A stretch of 43,519 nucleotides of DNA. It comes from Clostridiales bacterium. Its GTDB lineage: Bacteria; Bacillota; Clostridia; Oscillospirales; CAG-272. Below, piece by piece: positions 8,852 through 17,021 of the stretch. The notes below the pieces were generated by a model, which ran no database searches, was not told the origin of the DNA, and saw only the letters and a list, made by a program, of their open reading frames with translations. Each line of letters starts with the position of its first letter. Positions within the stretch are counted from its first letter, which is position 1. The position numbers and the translations under genes were made by a program. The DNA is taken from contig JAAYLD010000039.1 in assembly GCA_012522015.1 (NCBI GenBank), positions 1 to 43,519 of the forward strand, given 5' to 3'.

Positions 8852-10330
8852 ATGAGCAAATTAGTTGTCAACACCTACAACAAAAAAAGCCGTATAGATA
8901 AGAATATATACGGTAACTTCTCCGAGCATCTTGGAAGATGCATATATAATGGAGTTTATGTTGGCGAAGATTCACCGATTCCCAACGACAAAGGCATGCG
9001 CCGTGATGTCGTTGCTGCACTTCGTGACATGAAACTTCCTGTCCTTCGTTGGCCAGGCGGATGCTTTGCAGATGAATATCACTGGCGTGATGGTATCGGC
9101 CCGAAGGAAAGCCGTAAGAAGATGATCAACACACACTGGGGCGGGGTTACTGAAGACAACAGCTTCGGTACGCATGAATTTCTTGAACTTTGCCGCCAGA
9201 TCGGCTGTGAGCCTTATATAACTGCAAACCTTGGAAGCGGAACAGTTCAGGAAATGTCCGAGTGGATAGAGTACATGAACTTCGGTGGCGTTTCTCCGAT
9301 GGCTGCTCTTCGCGAGCAGAACGGTCAAAAAGAACCCTGGTGTGTCAAGTATATTGGCATCGGCAACGAAAACTGGGGCTGCGGCGGAAGCATGACGGCT
9401 GAGTATTACGCAAACGAGTATCGCCGTTACCAGACTTACTGCCGTAACTACCCGGGCGCTCCTCTCTTCAAGATCGCCTGCGGTCCGAGCGGCGGCGACT
9501 ACCGCTGGACAGAAGTTCTCATGCGTGAAGCAGGCAGAATGATGAACGGCCTTGCACTCCATCACTACACCGTTCCCGGTGACTGGGGCCACAAGGGCAG
9601 CGCCACTGTGTTCGACGAAAAAGAATGGTATGTGACACTTATGAAGACCCTTGAGATGGACAGACTCATCAAAGGCCACAGCGCTATCATGGATCGTTAT
9701 GACCCGAGAAAGCGCGTCTCTCTCGTCGTTGACGAATGGGGTACATGGTACGACGTTGAACCCGGCACGAATCCTGGCTTCCTTTATCAGCAGAACACAA
9801 TGCGTGACGCTCTCGTAGCCGGCATCAACCTCAATATATTCAATAAGCACAGCGATCGCGTCAGAATGACTAACATTGCGCAGCTCATCAACGTTCTTCA
9901 GGCTGTCATTCTGACAGACGGAGAGAAGATGCTTCTGACGCCCACCTATCACGTATTTAAGATGTATGCCCCTCACCAGGACGCTACGCTTCTTGACAGC
10001 TTCATCCAGCAGGAATATATCGGCGTCGAGGAAGACGTAAAGGTTCCTGATCTCCACGAATCCGTTTCTGAGGATGCTAAGGGCAACATCACAATAACCG
10101 TGTGCAACCTTTCCTGCACCGACTCGAAGGATGTCGACACTATACTTGTCGGCGCGAAGGCTTCCTCGGTCGACGCTGAAATACTCACAAATAAGATGGA
10201 CGCTTTCAACACCTTTGAGTCTCCCGAAAATGTCAAGCCGACTCCCTTTGACGGAGTAAAAATCACAGAGGAAGGCCTTTCGTTCACGCTTCCCGCGTGC
10301 AGCGTATCCCGCATCACAGTTAAAAAATAA
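8852..10330 (+). CDS. abfA: Alpha-L-arabinofuranosidase, GH51
   Basis: This is a 492-residue GH51 enzyme that removes alpha-L-arabinofuranosyl groups from arabinan or arabinoxylan fragments. The retaining (beta/alpha)8 catalytic pair is visible: acid/base Glu173 in GNENWG and nucleophile Glu295 in DEWGTWY. Other conserved segments are [19 protein letters not shown] (66-84) and the C-terminal beta-sandwich. There is no signal peptide, so it should act in the cytosol on imported oligosaccharides. The ATG at 8852 has AAAGGA nine bases upstream; a TTG eight codons earlier has no ribosome site. No sugar transporter lies nearby. The stop overlaps the start of the DUF6171 gene (TAATG). Confidence 0.95.
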   Translation: MSKLVVNTYNKKSRIDKNIYGNFSEHLGRCIYNGVYVGEDSPIPNDKGMRRDVVAALRDMKLPVLRWPGGCFADEYHWRDGIGPKESRKKMINTHWGGVTEDNSFGTHEFLELCRQIGCEPYITANLGSGTVQEMSEWIEYMNFGGVSPMAALREQNGQKEPWCVKYIGIGNENWGCGGSMTAEYYANEYRRYQTYCRNYPGAPLFKIACGPSGGDYRWTEVLMREAGRMMNGLALHHYTVPGDWGHKGSATVFDEKEWYVTLMKTLEMDRLIKGHSAIMDRYDPRKRVSLVVDEWGTWYDVEPGTNPGFLYQQNTMRDALVAGINLNIFNKHSDRVRMTNIAQLINVLQAVILTDGEKMLLTPTYHVFKMYAPHQDATLLDSFIQQEYIGVEEDVKVPDLHESVSEDAKGNITITVCNLSCTDSKDVDTILVGAKASSVDAEILTNKMDAFNTFESPENVKPTPFDGVKITEEGLSFTLPACSVSRITVKK

Positions 10331-10599
10331 TGGACTCACAGCTATATGGCAGACCGCCTTGTAGGCGATGCCTTCTTGAGGAAATCGATAGGGATGGCGC
10401 CTACAGGACAGTCGTCGAATATATCGCCTCCCTTGACAAATCGGTGAGAACTGATGAGGCAGAGTATAGGCGAAGACTTGCTGTCTGCCGATCATGCGAA
10501 CACTTAAACGAAGGCATCTGCGCCGCCTGCGGTTGTTTCGCCGAGGTGAGGGCTGCTAAACGCGCCCAGACGTGTCCTGATGTGCCGAGCAGATGGTAA
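10330..10599 (+). CDS. DUF6171-like small Cys-rich protein
   Basis: This 89-residue protein carries paired cysteines typical of a small zinc-ribbon-like fold: CRRC (11-14), then C..C in the AVCRSCEHLNEGICAACGC segment (near residues 57-75), and a final CP. The arrangement RRLAVCRSCEHL...GICAACGCFAEVRAAK matches the DUF6171 family as I remember it; no function is established. The start codon shares one base with the abfA stop, so it is translationally coupled to abfA, and the stop overlaps the next short ORF. I infer metal binding, but a link to arabinose metabolism is not shown. Confidence 0.8.
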   Translation: MDSQLYGRPPCRRCLLEEIDRDGAYRTVVEYIASLDKSVRTDEAEYRRRLAVCRSCEHLNEGICAACGCFAEVRAAKRAQTCPDVPSRW

Positions 10600-10739
10600 A
10601 GACAAAGCAGTTGCAACAGCAGCCAAAAAGCTGCTGCTGCAACCATAAAGATAAAAGCAAGCAGCGTTTTGACACAGTAAAACCGCCGCGGAGACAACGA
10701 GGAAACGGTAACATACGAAGTAACATTACAAAAAGGTGA
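10593..10739 (+). CDS. Short basic Cys-rich ORF (48 aa)
   Basis: This reading frame starts at an ATG inside the end of the DUF6171 gene (7-bp overlap) and stops 10 bp before the terminator stem, so it fills the remaining transcript exactly. The product would be very basic (many Lys, Arg and Gln), with a CCC triplet at residues 14-16. There is no strong ribosome site, so it would rely on coupling. Bases 10610-10623 and 10630-10643, inside the ORF, form a 14-bp hairpin with one mismatch and a CAAAAA loop; this could be why the sequence looks constrained, and it weakens the case for coding. No family is recognised. Confidence 0.45.
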   Translation: MVKTKQLQQQPKSCCCNHKDKSKQRFDTVKPPRRQRGNGNIRSNITKR

Positions 10740-10749
10740 TAGAACAAAA

Positions 10750-10783
10750 AAAATCAAGCCTTTCTTAAGGCTTGATTTTTTTT
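10750..10783 (+). terminator. Rho-independent terminator of the abfA operon
   Basis: A perfect 11-bp stem (AAAATCAAGCC at 10750-10760 with GGCTTGATTTT at 10769-10779), an 8-nt loop, and a T run reaching 10783. Between here and 11016 I see only AT-rich DNA with a short direct repeat (ATAAGTAT twice near 10840-10860) and the upstream region of the next gene. Confidence 0.9.
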
Positions 10784-11016
10784 GCTGTTAATTACAGATT
10801 GTTTTATGTTTTATACAGCGATATATTTGCATCTCTTATATTTTATAAGTATTTATAAGTATGTATTGTAATTTTTCGAGCGCCGCCTGACAAGCTAAGC
10901 GATATGTTATAGTGTGTTCTTTTTTATTTTATGAGGGCATGTCCCACCCTTTTGTTCTATTGTGAATTGTCCTTGCATATATTATCAAAAAAGCCATATG
11001 CGAAAGGATAAATATT

Positions 11017-12513
11017 ATGAACATCACTGTTGTAGGCAAAGATATAAAAGTTACCCACGACACAGGCGGCGATTTTACGCTTCCTGATTACCTGCCGCCT
11101 GTATCACGCCTTTTACGCGCCGAATGTTCGATTATCCCTGAGGGAGTATATCTCAAGGAAGGCTCATCCGGCATCACGGCTCAATTCGGCGGCACAGCTA
11201 TTTTCACTGTTATGTGGGCGGATTCGGATGGTGTTCCGTGGAGCACAACGCTTGACAGCAATTATGAAAGCGCTACTGTCATCGGACAGTCTGCCCCCAC
11301 GCGGTGTATGGTCGATACCAAAACGGAAAACGTATACTGCCGCGTAGCGGCGCCGCGCAAACTGTCCCTGCGCAGTCGCCTTGTAAGCCGCATCCTAACG
11401 CTTGCGGAAGAGGAGACTACGCCAAACAGTGACGGCGCTACATATGAAATGCAACAGCAAGAAGAAACAACAGTGCATTTTTACCGCGGCTTCGGGCAGG
11501 ATTTACAAGCAACGTATACTGAAGAAACAATGATTAGCGAAGATGGATCACCGGTGCGTCCCGTTTTCTGTACTGCAAATATTGTCACAAACGAATGCAG
11601 ACAAACTGGAAGCACAATAAGGGCCAGGGGCGATATTTTCTTAACCTGCGTTTACGACAGAGACGATGGGCTTTACGAGACGACGAAGAAAATACCGTTT
11701 GACGAACTGATTGATCTTGACGGGACGCCTGAAACCGATAATTTACAGTGCCGCGTCACAGGCACGATAACGTCTCTTAATGTTACAGCAGACGAGAGCG
11801 GTATTCGTGCTGATATTGCATACGATCTCTACGCGGAAGCAACTGAAAATTTACCGGTTCCAATAACATCTGACGCATACAGCTGCACGATGCCCAGCGT
11901 ATGCACATACAGAGACGCAAGTTTTTTACGTTCCATATGCTGCTTTGTTGGGAATGTTTCTGTCAATGAGAGAACAACCTGTGACGCTTCCTCGGTTGAT
12001 GGCAATGTCTGCGCCATAAGCGCATCCGCTGTAATAGAAGAAGCAGAAGCGCAGCGCGGGAAGGTAGTACTTACCGGCAAATGCAACGGAAATGCGCTCG
12101 TGACAGATAGCGAAGGTTTATCAAACGTACAATTTTCCGTTCCGTGGCGTTACGAAGTTTCATCACCGGACGTATCACCCGGAGATCCCCTTATAGTTTG
12201 GGGAAGCGCAAATATTACATCGGCGTCCGGACGCATTGACAAGACGCGCGGACGCGATGACAGGCTTTGCCTTGACCTTGAACTTTCCGTCTCGGCAACT
12301 GTGTTTTCCGAAAAAAATAAGCGCATACTTGCATCCGTAAAGGTGGACGGTGACAAACCACTGCCAAAGCCAAGTAAAATGACTGTTTACTACCCTGACC
12401 CGGATGAAACCCTTTGGGATGTTGCCAAGCGTTTCCATGTACCGATATCCGTCGCTGCATCAGGCGGAAATACGACTCCCGATGGAAAACCCAACCGGGT
12501 GATGGTGATTTAA
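11017..12513 (+). CDS. sipL: SipL-like SPOCS/LysM spore morphogenesis protein
   Basis: This 498-residue protein reads as three SPOCS (DUF3794) units followed by a C-terminal LysM domain, the layout of SipL, which in Clostridioides difficile binds SpoIVA to anchor the spore coat. The first unit contains LPPVSRLLRAECSI (about 27-40), the second TIRARGDIFLTCVYD and KKIPFDELIDLDG (about 200-240), the third KVVLTGKCNGNALV (about 350). The LysM segment DETLWDVAKRF is near residues 465-475. Its length matches SipL of about 500 residues. AAAGGAT lies nine bases before the ATG. Two coat genes and spoVK follow, supporting the call. A -10-like CATATATT at 10976 hints at a mother-cell sigma factor but lacks a -35. 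Confidence 0.75.
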   Translation: MNITVVGKDIKVTHDTGGDFTLPDYLPPVSRLLRAECSIIPEGVYLKEGSSGITAQFGGTAIFTVMWADSDGVPWSTTLDSNYESATVIGQSAPTRCMVDTKTENVYCRVAAPRKLSLRSRLVSRILTLAEEETTPNSDGATYEMQQQEETTVHFYRGFGQDLQATYTEETMISEDGSPVRPVFCTANIVTNECRQTGSTIRARGDIFLTCVYDRDDGLYETTKKIPFDELIDLDGTPETDNLQCRVTGTITSLNVTADESGIRADIAYDLYAEATENLPVPITSDAYSCTMPSVCTYRDASFLRSICCFVGNVSVNERTTCDASSVDGNVCAISASAVIEEAEAQRGKVVLTGKCNGNALVTDSEGLSNVQFSVPWRYEVSSPDVSPGDPLIVWGSANITSASGRIDKTRGRDDRLCLDLELSVSATVFSEKNKRILASVKVDGDKPLPKPSKMTVYYPDPDETLWDVAKRFHVPISVAASGGNTTPDGKPNRVMVI

Positions 12514-12601
12514 GCGTTGTCTTTTGTCTGTCGTTTTTGTTTGCCGGCTGTCAGCGCCGTTTCCATGAAGCGGAGGTGTGGCGGCAGGTTTTTATAAAAC
12601 A

Positions 12602-12647
12602 GCGGGGCGGCTATACACACAAATTTTCGTGTGGTGGGCCGTCCCGC
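12602..12647. terminator. GC-rich hairpin between sipL and the coat genes
   Basis: GCGGGGCGGC (12602-12611) pairs with GCCGTCCCGC (12638-12647) with one G-U pair, and a smaller CACAC/GTGTG stem lies inside. It sits between two convergent transcripts and is followed by ATTATTTTGC on the + strand. It probably ends transcription from one or both sides, although the T tract is imperfect. Confidence 0.55.
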
Positions 12648-12692
12648 CGCATTATTTTGCAAAAATTCTGCCTATTATTAGCGAGCGCGTTC

Positions 12693-12962
12693 TTAGCCTA
12701 TTTTATTGATAGCGCACTGCGATTGTTTGCAGTCATTTTCAAGCAGTTTATTTAAGTTATAAGCATCATACCAGCCTTTACTCATGACAAAATCGCCAAT
12801 CTTTGACTGAAAAGTTATCGCGTCATCAAGATGTTTTTTCATCATATCTTTTACAGCGGGTGTCGCCGATTCGACAACAGCCGACGCATAAGTTTTAACG
12901 CCTGACTTCGCAGCAATAAGCATATCGTTTGCTATTACCTGGTCTGTAAGCTTCTGTTCCAT
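12693..12962 (-). CDS. CotF-family spore coat protein
   Basis: This 89-residue helical protein matches the CotF-like coat family: LTDQVIANDMLIAAKSGVK, then SATPAVKDMMKKHLDDAI, and the diagnostic GWYDAYN near residue 70. I start it at the ATG at 12962, where the family similarity begins (MEQKLTDQ) and a GGA lies about 12 bases upstream; an ATG 11 codons earlier (12995) has no ribosome site. It is the second gene of a two-gene coat operon, 56 bp after its partner. Both should be made in the mother cell late in sporulation and deposited on the spore. Confidence 0.85.
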   Translation of the reverse strand: MEQKLTDQVIANDMLIAAKSGVKTYASAVVESATPAVKDMMKKHLDDAITFQSKIGDFVMSKGWYDAYNLNKLLENDCKQSQCAINKIG

Positions 12963-13018
12963 TGTTTTATCTGTTCCTTTCTGTTGCTTTCGCATTTACT
13001 GCCGCATTTGTTGCGCAA

Positions 13019-13237
13019 TTATAGCAGTGTTACCATGCCTGTAGAACTTAGCAGGCCTTGTATTTCCTGCATTTCTTTCTTTGTTGAAGTGATTGATTGA
13101 TCGGCAAGCTGAGCAAGCTGTTGATCCTGTATCATAGGTCTCATTGCGATCAATTTTTCAACGCACGTGCTCTTTGACATTAAAAGCTCGTGCAGGTAAA
13201 GTGCTTCATGAGGTGCAAGTGATCCCTTTCCCTGCAT
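13019..13237 (-). CDS. Small CotF-like spore coat protein
   Basis: This 72-residue partner of the coat protein downstream contains LAPHEALYLHELLMSKSTC followed by a helical region ending KEMQEIQGLL, a pattern found in the short coat-associated proteins that accompany CotF homologues. The ATG at 13237 has AGGA eight bases upstream. A TTG start 11 codons earlier (13270) is possible but has no spaced ribosome site and adds a basic stretch not typical of the family. There is no signal peptide or membrane span. Confidence 0.75.
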   Translation of the reverse strand: MQGKGSLAPHEALYLHELLMSKSTCVEKLIAMRPMIQDQQLAQLADQSITSTKKEMQEIQGLLSSTGMVTLL

Positions 13238-13551
13238 TTTATTTTTCCTAATCCTTCCTAATGATTTCAATGCTGGCGTGCAATTTTATAAAAAAACAAA
13301 AATGCTCACCAGCATTCTTTATTTATTATTTGTATGTGATAAAAAAATATTAAGAGTAATAATAAAAACCCATTTCCTTTTTGAGGTTGAAAACAGACAA
13401 ATCCGCTTTTTATGATTTTTCACAAAAATTGATATTTAATAAAAAATGCTTATACATATAAGCTGATTGTGTCAATGCTTATGGACAGATGCTGTTTTAT
13501 CGGATATAATGTTATAACATAATAAGAAAAAAAGGCGATGAGGCATATCCG
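13238..13551. other. Divergent control region, coat operon / spoVK-like gene
   Basis: No gene is seen in this 314-bp AT-rich stretch. An inverted repeat AATGCTGG (13269-13276) / CCAGCATT (13309-13316) lies just upstream of the coat operon. On the minus strand, CATACAAA (13329-13336) resembles a sigma-E/K -10 element, but no suitable -35 is in place, so it is only a hint. Toward the spoVK-like gene there is a 9-bp direct repeat AATGCTTAT (13445-13453 and 13474-13482) and a perfect inverted repeat GCTTAT-ACAT-ATAAGC (13448-13463). Confidence 0.5.
13482..13510 (+). promoter_or_regulatory. Sigma-A-like promoter of the spoVK-like gene
   Basis: TGGACA (13482-13487), a 17-bp spacer and a perfect TATAAT (13505-13510). 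Transcription would start near 13517. The match to the vegetative consensus, rather than to sporulation sigma factors, is notable for a gene named after a sporulation mutant. Confidence 0.75.
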
Positions 13552-14622
13552 ATGGCTAATAACAGCATTGATAAAAAAGATCAAATAATTCTCCAGCAGC
13601 TTGATGTCATCCGTCAGATGACCGAGAGAAACCTTCGTAGCGTTGGTCTTGATATATGGGGTACGCCTGCGACAAAGAAAGCAGAGGAGAAAGCCACATC
13701 GGACACAAAGTCCCCCATGCAGCAGAACAATACATCCACGGGCGGCAAACCGTCACCTGATGCGTCAAAGCCACAGCAGGCGCTGCCAAAGGAAAATATA
13801 GAAAATCTCAAAAAAGAACTTGATTCATATATAGGTCTTGAAGAGGTAAAAGATGAGGTTCGCGACCTCATCAATATGGCTACTGTTTGGAAGCTGCGCC
13901 GCGAACACGGGCTTCCGACGCCTGATCTTTCGCTTCATATGGTATTCTCCGGTAACCCGGGCACAGGGAAAACGATGATTGCCCGCTTTATGGCGCGTGT
14001 ATACCATTCGCTTGGTATTTTATCAAAAGGTCACCTCGTTGAAGTCGACAGAAGCGGCCTTGTTGCCGGTTACGTCGGTCAGACAGCGATTAAAACTGCC
14101 GCTGTTGTTGAGCGGGCAAAGGGCGGTGTCCTATTTATTGACGAAGCTTACGCCTTAACCTTTGGAAAAAGCGAAAATGATTTCGGAGGTGAGTCTATCG
14201 AAACCCTGCTCAAAGCAATGGAGGACAAACGTGAAGACCTTGTCGTTATCGTTGCTGGGTACACGGAGCTGATGGAGAAATTCGTCCGTTCAAACCCGGG
14301 GCTGGAATCACGCTTTAACCGTTTTATTTACTTCAGAGACTATACGATAGACGAAATGGTTGCTATTTTTGAGCTTCAGTGCAAGAAAAACTTTTACACG
14401 CTTGATGAGGGTGAAGGAGATAAAGACGCAAAAGCAGCGCTTCGCGAATTTATTGCCGATGAATCACGCGATGAAACATTCGGCAACGCGCGCGGCGTAC
14501 GCAACCTGTTTGAGCGGATTTTAGTCGAGCAGGCAAACCGTCTTGCTGCGGCCGAGAACGTAATCCGAGATGATCTCATGAAAATCACAGCCGATGACAT
14601 CAGGCGAGCGCGCAAGGGATAA
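13552..14622 (+). CDS. spoVK: SpoVK/CbxX-like AAA+ ATPase
   Basis: This 356-residue AAA+ protein belongs to the CbxX/CfxQ/SpoVK group. Walker A GNPGTGKT is at 134-141, Walker B VLFIDEAY at 193-200, a candidate arginine finger at 254/257 in LESRFNRF, and sensor-2 region GNARGVRN near 325. Residues 1-80 form a polar, low-complexity extension before the ATPase domain. In Bacillus SpoVK is needed for spore maturation, and related proteins remodel other enzymes (CbxX with Rubisco), so the target here is open. GATGAGG lies eight bases before the ATG. Its neighbours are coat and sipL-like genes. Confidence 0.85.
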   Translation: MANNSIDKKDQIILQQLDVIRQMTERNLRSVGLDIWGTPATKKAEEKATSDTKSPMQQNNTSTGGKPSPDASKPQQALPKENIENLKKELDSYIGLEEVKDEVRDLINMATVWKLRREHGLPTPDLSLHMVFSGNPGTGKTMIARFMARVYHSLGILSKGHLVEVDRSGLVAGYVGQTAIKTAAVVERAKGGVLFIDEAYALTFGKSENDFGGESIETLLKAMEDKREDLVVIVAGYTELMEKFVRSNPGLESRFNRFIYFRDYTIDEMVAIFELQCKKNFYTLDEGEGDKDAKAALREFIADESRDETFGNARGVRNLFERILVEQANRLAAAENVIRDDLMKITADDIRRARKG

Positions 14623-14696
14623 AAAAGAGCGTAACTAAAAGCACTTTTTCTAACCTTTCATCACTTTTAGACTGAAATCACTCCCTAAAAAATAAC

Positions 14697-14736
14697 CCCC
14701 ATATGTAAGACGTTACATAACGTATAACATATGGGG
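14697..14736. terminator. Hairpin between convergent spoVK and GHL10 genes
   Basis: CCCCATATG (14697-14705) pairs with CATATGGGG (14728-14736), with an inner ACGTTA/TAACGT stem, so the whole 40 nt can fold as one long hairpin. TACTGTTTTATT follows on the + strand and a run of A residues precedes it, so it can serve both directions. Confidence 0.65.
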
Positions 14737-14782
14737 TACTGTTTTATTAAAATGCTTGCGGTCCCGCTTATTATGATAAGCA

Positions 14783-16453
14783 TCAAGTGCCGACATTTAT
14801 GGCGTAAACGTATTTACCGTAGGCCGTTCTAAACTCGATTATGTTTTCCCCTCTGTGCAACTGCAAAGTCAAAGTAAACGAACCATCCTTTTTCCGGCTA
14901 ATGCCGGCGCCGGTAGGATCATTCTCCCCCAAGTAATCGACAGTATGCGCCGGGTCGCTTATGCCATAAGCTGTAACCGTAGCTGTTTCAGCTTGCTCTG
15001 AGATAACAGGCGGCTCTGCATAAAGCTCCATTTGCTTTCCCGTCGAGACCGGGGATGTATAATATATCAAATCTGAAAAAACGGCTTTTGTTTCCGTTGC
15101 GACGCCGTCTATATCCTTCTTTAAGTTGCTGTAACCATAAAGGATACAACCTTTATATGTCAAAAGCTCTCTCGCATAGTTAATTTGTGATGTGATCTCT
15201 TCTCTCTCACCGGCACCGCTCCACTCATCCGTACCGTATTTATACGCTGCAAGACTTATATAAAGCTTAACGCTGGTTCCGTCAAGCGCCGCATTCCACC
15301 AATCAGCAAGAACATCAAACGGCGCGCTTTCCTTATCGAAGCTCCAGTAAATCTGAGGGGCGATGTAATCGACATATCCGCCCTTTACCCAGGCCAATGC
15401 ATCACAGTAAATTAACGAATACGCATCAAACCCACTTGTTGCGCTGCCGCCGTTTGAGCCGTCGCTGTTTTGCCATATGCCGAACGGAGCAACACCAAAA
15501 AGGCAGTCCTCCGACTCATCTTTGATGGCTTCATAGCAAGATTTAATCATCAGATTTATATTGTTCCGCCGCCAATCGGCGATATTATCAAAGCCGCTGC
15601 TGTACTCAGCATATGTTTCCGCATCGTCAAAATCGATTATGTTGCCGTTTGCGTCCTTTACCGGGTATGGGTAAAAGTAGTCGTCAAATATTATGCCGTC
15701 GACATCATAATTTGCCGCAATCTCGCGGACGCCTGCGGCGATAAGGGCGCGAACCTCCGGTAGCCCCGGATCATAATATAAGCTCCCGTCGGCATATGCG
15801 ACGCAAAGCTTGGGATTCAGGCGGGCGGGATTTGTAGGGGCGAGCGCTTCCGGGTCAGTTTTCGGGTTTGCTTCCGATCCGCGCGTCACGCGGAGGGGAT
15901 TCACCCATGCGTGGACGCGCAGACCGGCTTTATGCGCGGCTTTTATGATATAATCAAGCGGATCAAATCCGTCCGGAAGGGATGATGATTCACCGCCGGT
16001 TAAATATTCAGATATTGGGAAAATTTTTGAGTCATAAAGAGCATCTGACGATGGCCGCACCTGAAAAAAGATAGTATTTATACCGAATGACGCCGCAGTT
16101 TCTACTATATCATCAAGTTCCGCGGCAAGCTCTTTTGACGAAAGCCCCTTTTTCGACGGGAAATCTATATTATAAACCGAGGCAATGAAAACGCCGCGCA
16201 TTTCAACGTCAACATCCGTTATGCTGTCAAGTGCATTTGCCTTCTCTGCCCCATCCCATGGATCAAGCACGGGTGTTGTGTCAACGTTATCCACCACTTC
16301 GGTGCATGATGACAAAACAGCAGTTAAAAACAAAAGTAAAGCAGCAAAAATCGCGCGGGGACGAACACCATGAGGACGGGACAAGCTCTTTCCTTTTTCA
16401 TGTGTTTGCCGCTTTGTTGATGGCATAAATCGCCAAATAAACGAAATTGTCAC
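14783..16453 (-). CDS. GHL10-family glycosyl hydrolase-like lipoprotein
   Basis: This 556-residue secreted lipoprotein has a signal segment (FAALLLFLTAVLSSC) with Cys50 as the acylated residue, then a TIM-barrel of the GHL10/DUF187 type related to YngK: RGVFIASVYNID (about 86-97), NTIFFQVRPSSDALY, HAWVNPLRV and VDGIIFDDYFYPYP. A C-terminal beta domain (about 460-556) follows. The family is presumed to act on cell-wall or extracellular glycans, but no substrate is established. The GTG at 16453 has GGAGG eight bases upstream; it makes the region before the signal peptide unusually long, so an internal start such as the ATG at 16426 is possible. Confidence 0.85.
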   Translation of the reverse strand: MTISFIWRFMPSTKRQTHEKGKSLSRPHGVRPRAIFAALLLFLTAVLSSCTEVVDNVDTTPVLDPWDGAEKANALDSITDVDVEMRGVFIASVYNIDFPSKKGLSSKELAAELDDIVETAASFGINTIFFQVRPSSDALYDSKIFPISEYLTGGESSSLPDGFDPLDYIIKAAHKAGLRVHAWVNPLRVTRGSEANPKTDPEALAPTNPARLNPKLCVAYADGSLYYDPGLPEVRALIAAGVREIAANYDVDGIIFDDYFYPYPVKDANGNIIDFDDAETYAEYSSGFDNIADWRRNNINLMIKSCYEAIKDESEDCLFGVAPFGIWQNSDGSNGGSATSGFDAYSLIYCDALAWVKGGYVDYIAPQIYWSFDKESAPFDVLADWWNAALDGTSVKLYISLAAYKYGTDEWSGAGEREEITSQINYARELLTYKGCILYGYSNLKKDIDGVATETKAVFSDLIYYTSPVSTGKQMELYAEPPVISEQAETATVTAYGISDPAHTVDYLGENDPTGAGISRKKDGSFTLTLQLHRGENIIEFRTAYGKYVYAINVGT

Positions 16454-16638
16454 TCCCCTGTCCTCCGTTTTTCACCATTATATCCGTTACAATTTTCACG
16501 CCTACTTTGATTTTTCATATAAAGCGCCGCCGACCATCTTCTCCTGCATAATAATGTTTATGCGGACAAGCCTGTAATATGTACTGTTACGGCGTTGTAA
16601 TCGGAGTTGTTTACGCTGTGCTTTTATGCGATATTTTA

Positions 16639-16667
16639 ATTATACGCCTGTGTCATAGCACGGTCAA
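16639..16667 (-). promoter_or_regulatory. Sigma-A promoter of the GHL10 gene
   Basis: On the minus strand, TTGACC (16662-16667), a 17-bp spacer and TATAAT (16639-16644). The predicted start near 16632 leaves a leader of roughly 180 nt before the GTG. Confidence 0.65.
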
Positions 16668-16754
16668 CAGGAATAAAGTAGCTGCATTAACATAGTCATT
16701 TAAGTTTTACGGCATCATAAAACAAAAATCATCCGTAATTTTCACAACAGCACA

Positions 16755-16799
16755 TCAAAAAAGAAAAAATAAACGCGCTGAATGTGAAAATTAGCGGTT
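16755..16799 (-). terminator. Terminator of the trxA-crp operon
   Basis: On the minus strand AACCGCTAAT (16790-16799) pairs with 16772-16783 (two bulged bases, loop TTTCAC), and TTTATTTTTTCTTTTTT follows. It lies about 45 bp after the ccdA remnant and ends the operon that starts at trxA. Confidence 0.7.
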
Positions 16800-16844
16800 G
16801 TTTTTATTTTTAATAAGATAAAAATAAGTTTGTATTTTTATTTT

Positions 16845-16988
16845 CTATGTTTGTGCCACAGGTGGTAGCCCTTCCCCTGTGCTGTCTGCCACACCGGAAA
16901 AATACGAAACATACATCGGCATCATGGGCAGCATGCATGGTGATATGAACGATATGAACCCTTCAAGAAATGTAATTAAAAAGCGCAT
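16845..16988 (-). pseudogene. Truncated CcdA-like fragment (47 aa)
   Basis: This short minus-strand ORF has a well-placed ribosome site (GGAAGGA, six bases before the ATG) and begins FLITFLEGFISFISPCMLP, then MMPMYVSYFSG. That is the start of the CcdA/DsbD family, which carries reducing power across the membrane, including the first conserved Cys (residue 18, in SPC). A normal CcdA has about 220 or more residues and six spans; here a TAG follows residue 47 after a Gly/Pro-rich loop, and the DNA beyond is AT-rich without further similarity in any frame. It sits 33 bp after the Crp/Fnr gene and before the operon terminator. I read it as a deletion remnant; a functional one-span mini-protein is possible. 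Confidence 0.75.
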
Positions 16989-17021
16989 GCTTCGTCCTTC
17001 CCATTAAGTATTTCATGAATT

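Larger units (their letters stand above)
16454..16844. other. Intergenic region: GHL10 leader and trx operon end
   Basis: No secure gene lies here. It holds the promoter of the GHL10 gene (16639-16667, minus), a leader of about 180 nt, a second isolated TATAAT on the minus strand (16477-16482) close to the GHL10 start, and the terminator of the trx operon (16755-16799). A 15-codon minus-strand ORF (16502-16549) in the leader has no ribosome site and is not called. Confidence 0.5.

Noticed and set aside
8972..10495. Minus-strand reading frame of about 507 codons opposite abfA
   Set aside because: It lies antisense to a clear GH51 gene with both catalytic residues, shows no recognisable domain, and reflects the strong codon bias of abfA.
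10974..11002. Sigma-E-like pair GCATATA and CATATGCG before the sipL-like gene
   Set aside because: The implied start site would fall at or after the ribosome site, so the mRNA could not be translated normally.
12414..12755. 113-codon plus-strand frame overlapping the end of the sipL-like gene
   Set aside because: It is out of frame with sipL, contains the intergenic hairpin and has no ribosome site.
16502..16549. 15-codon ORF in the GHL10 leader
   Set aside because: No ribosome site in position and no overlap with the GHL10 start; chance is likely.
16860..17010. Plus-strand open frame in the 16.9-kb region that looks coding at first sight
   Set aside because: It is the antisense of the ccdA remnant; the minus-strand frame has a ribosome site and clear family similarity.
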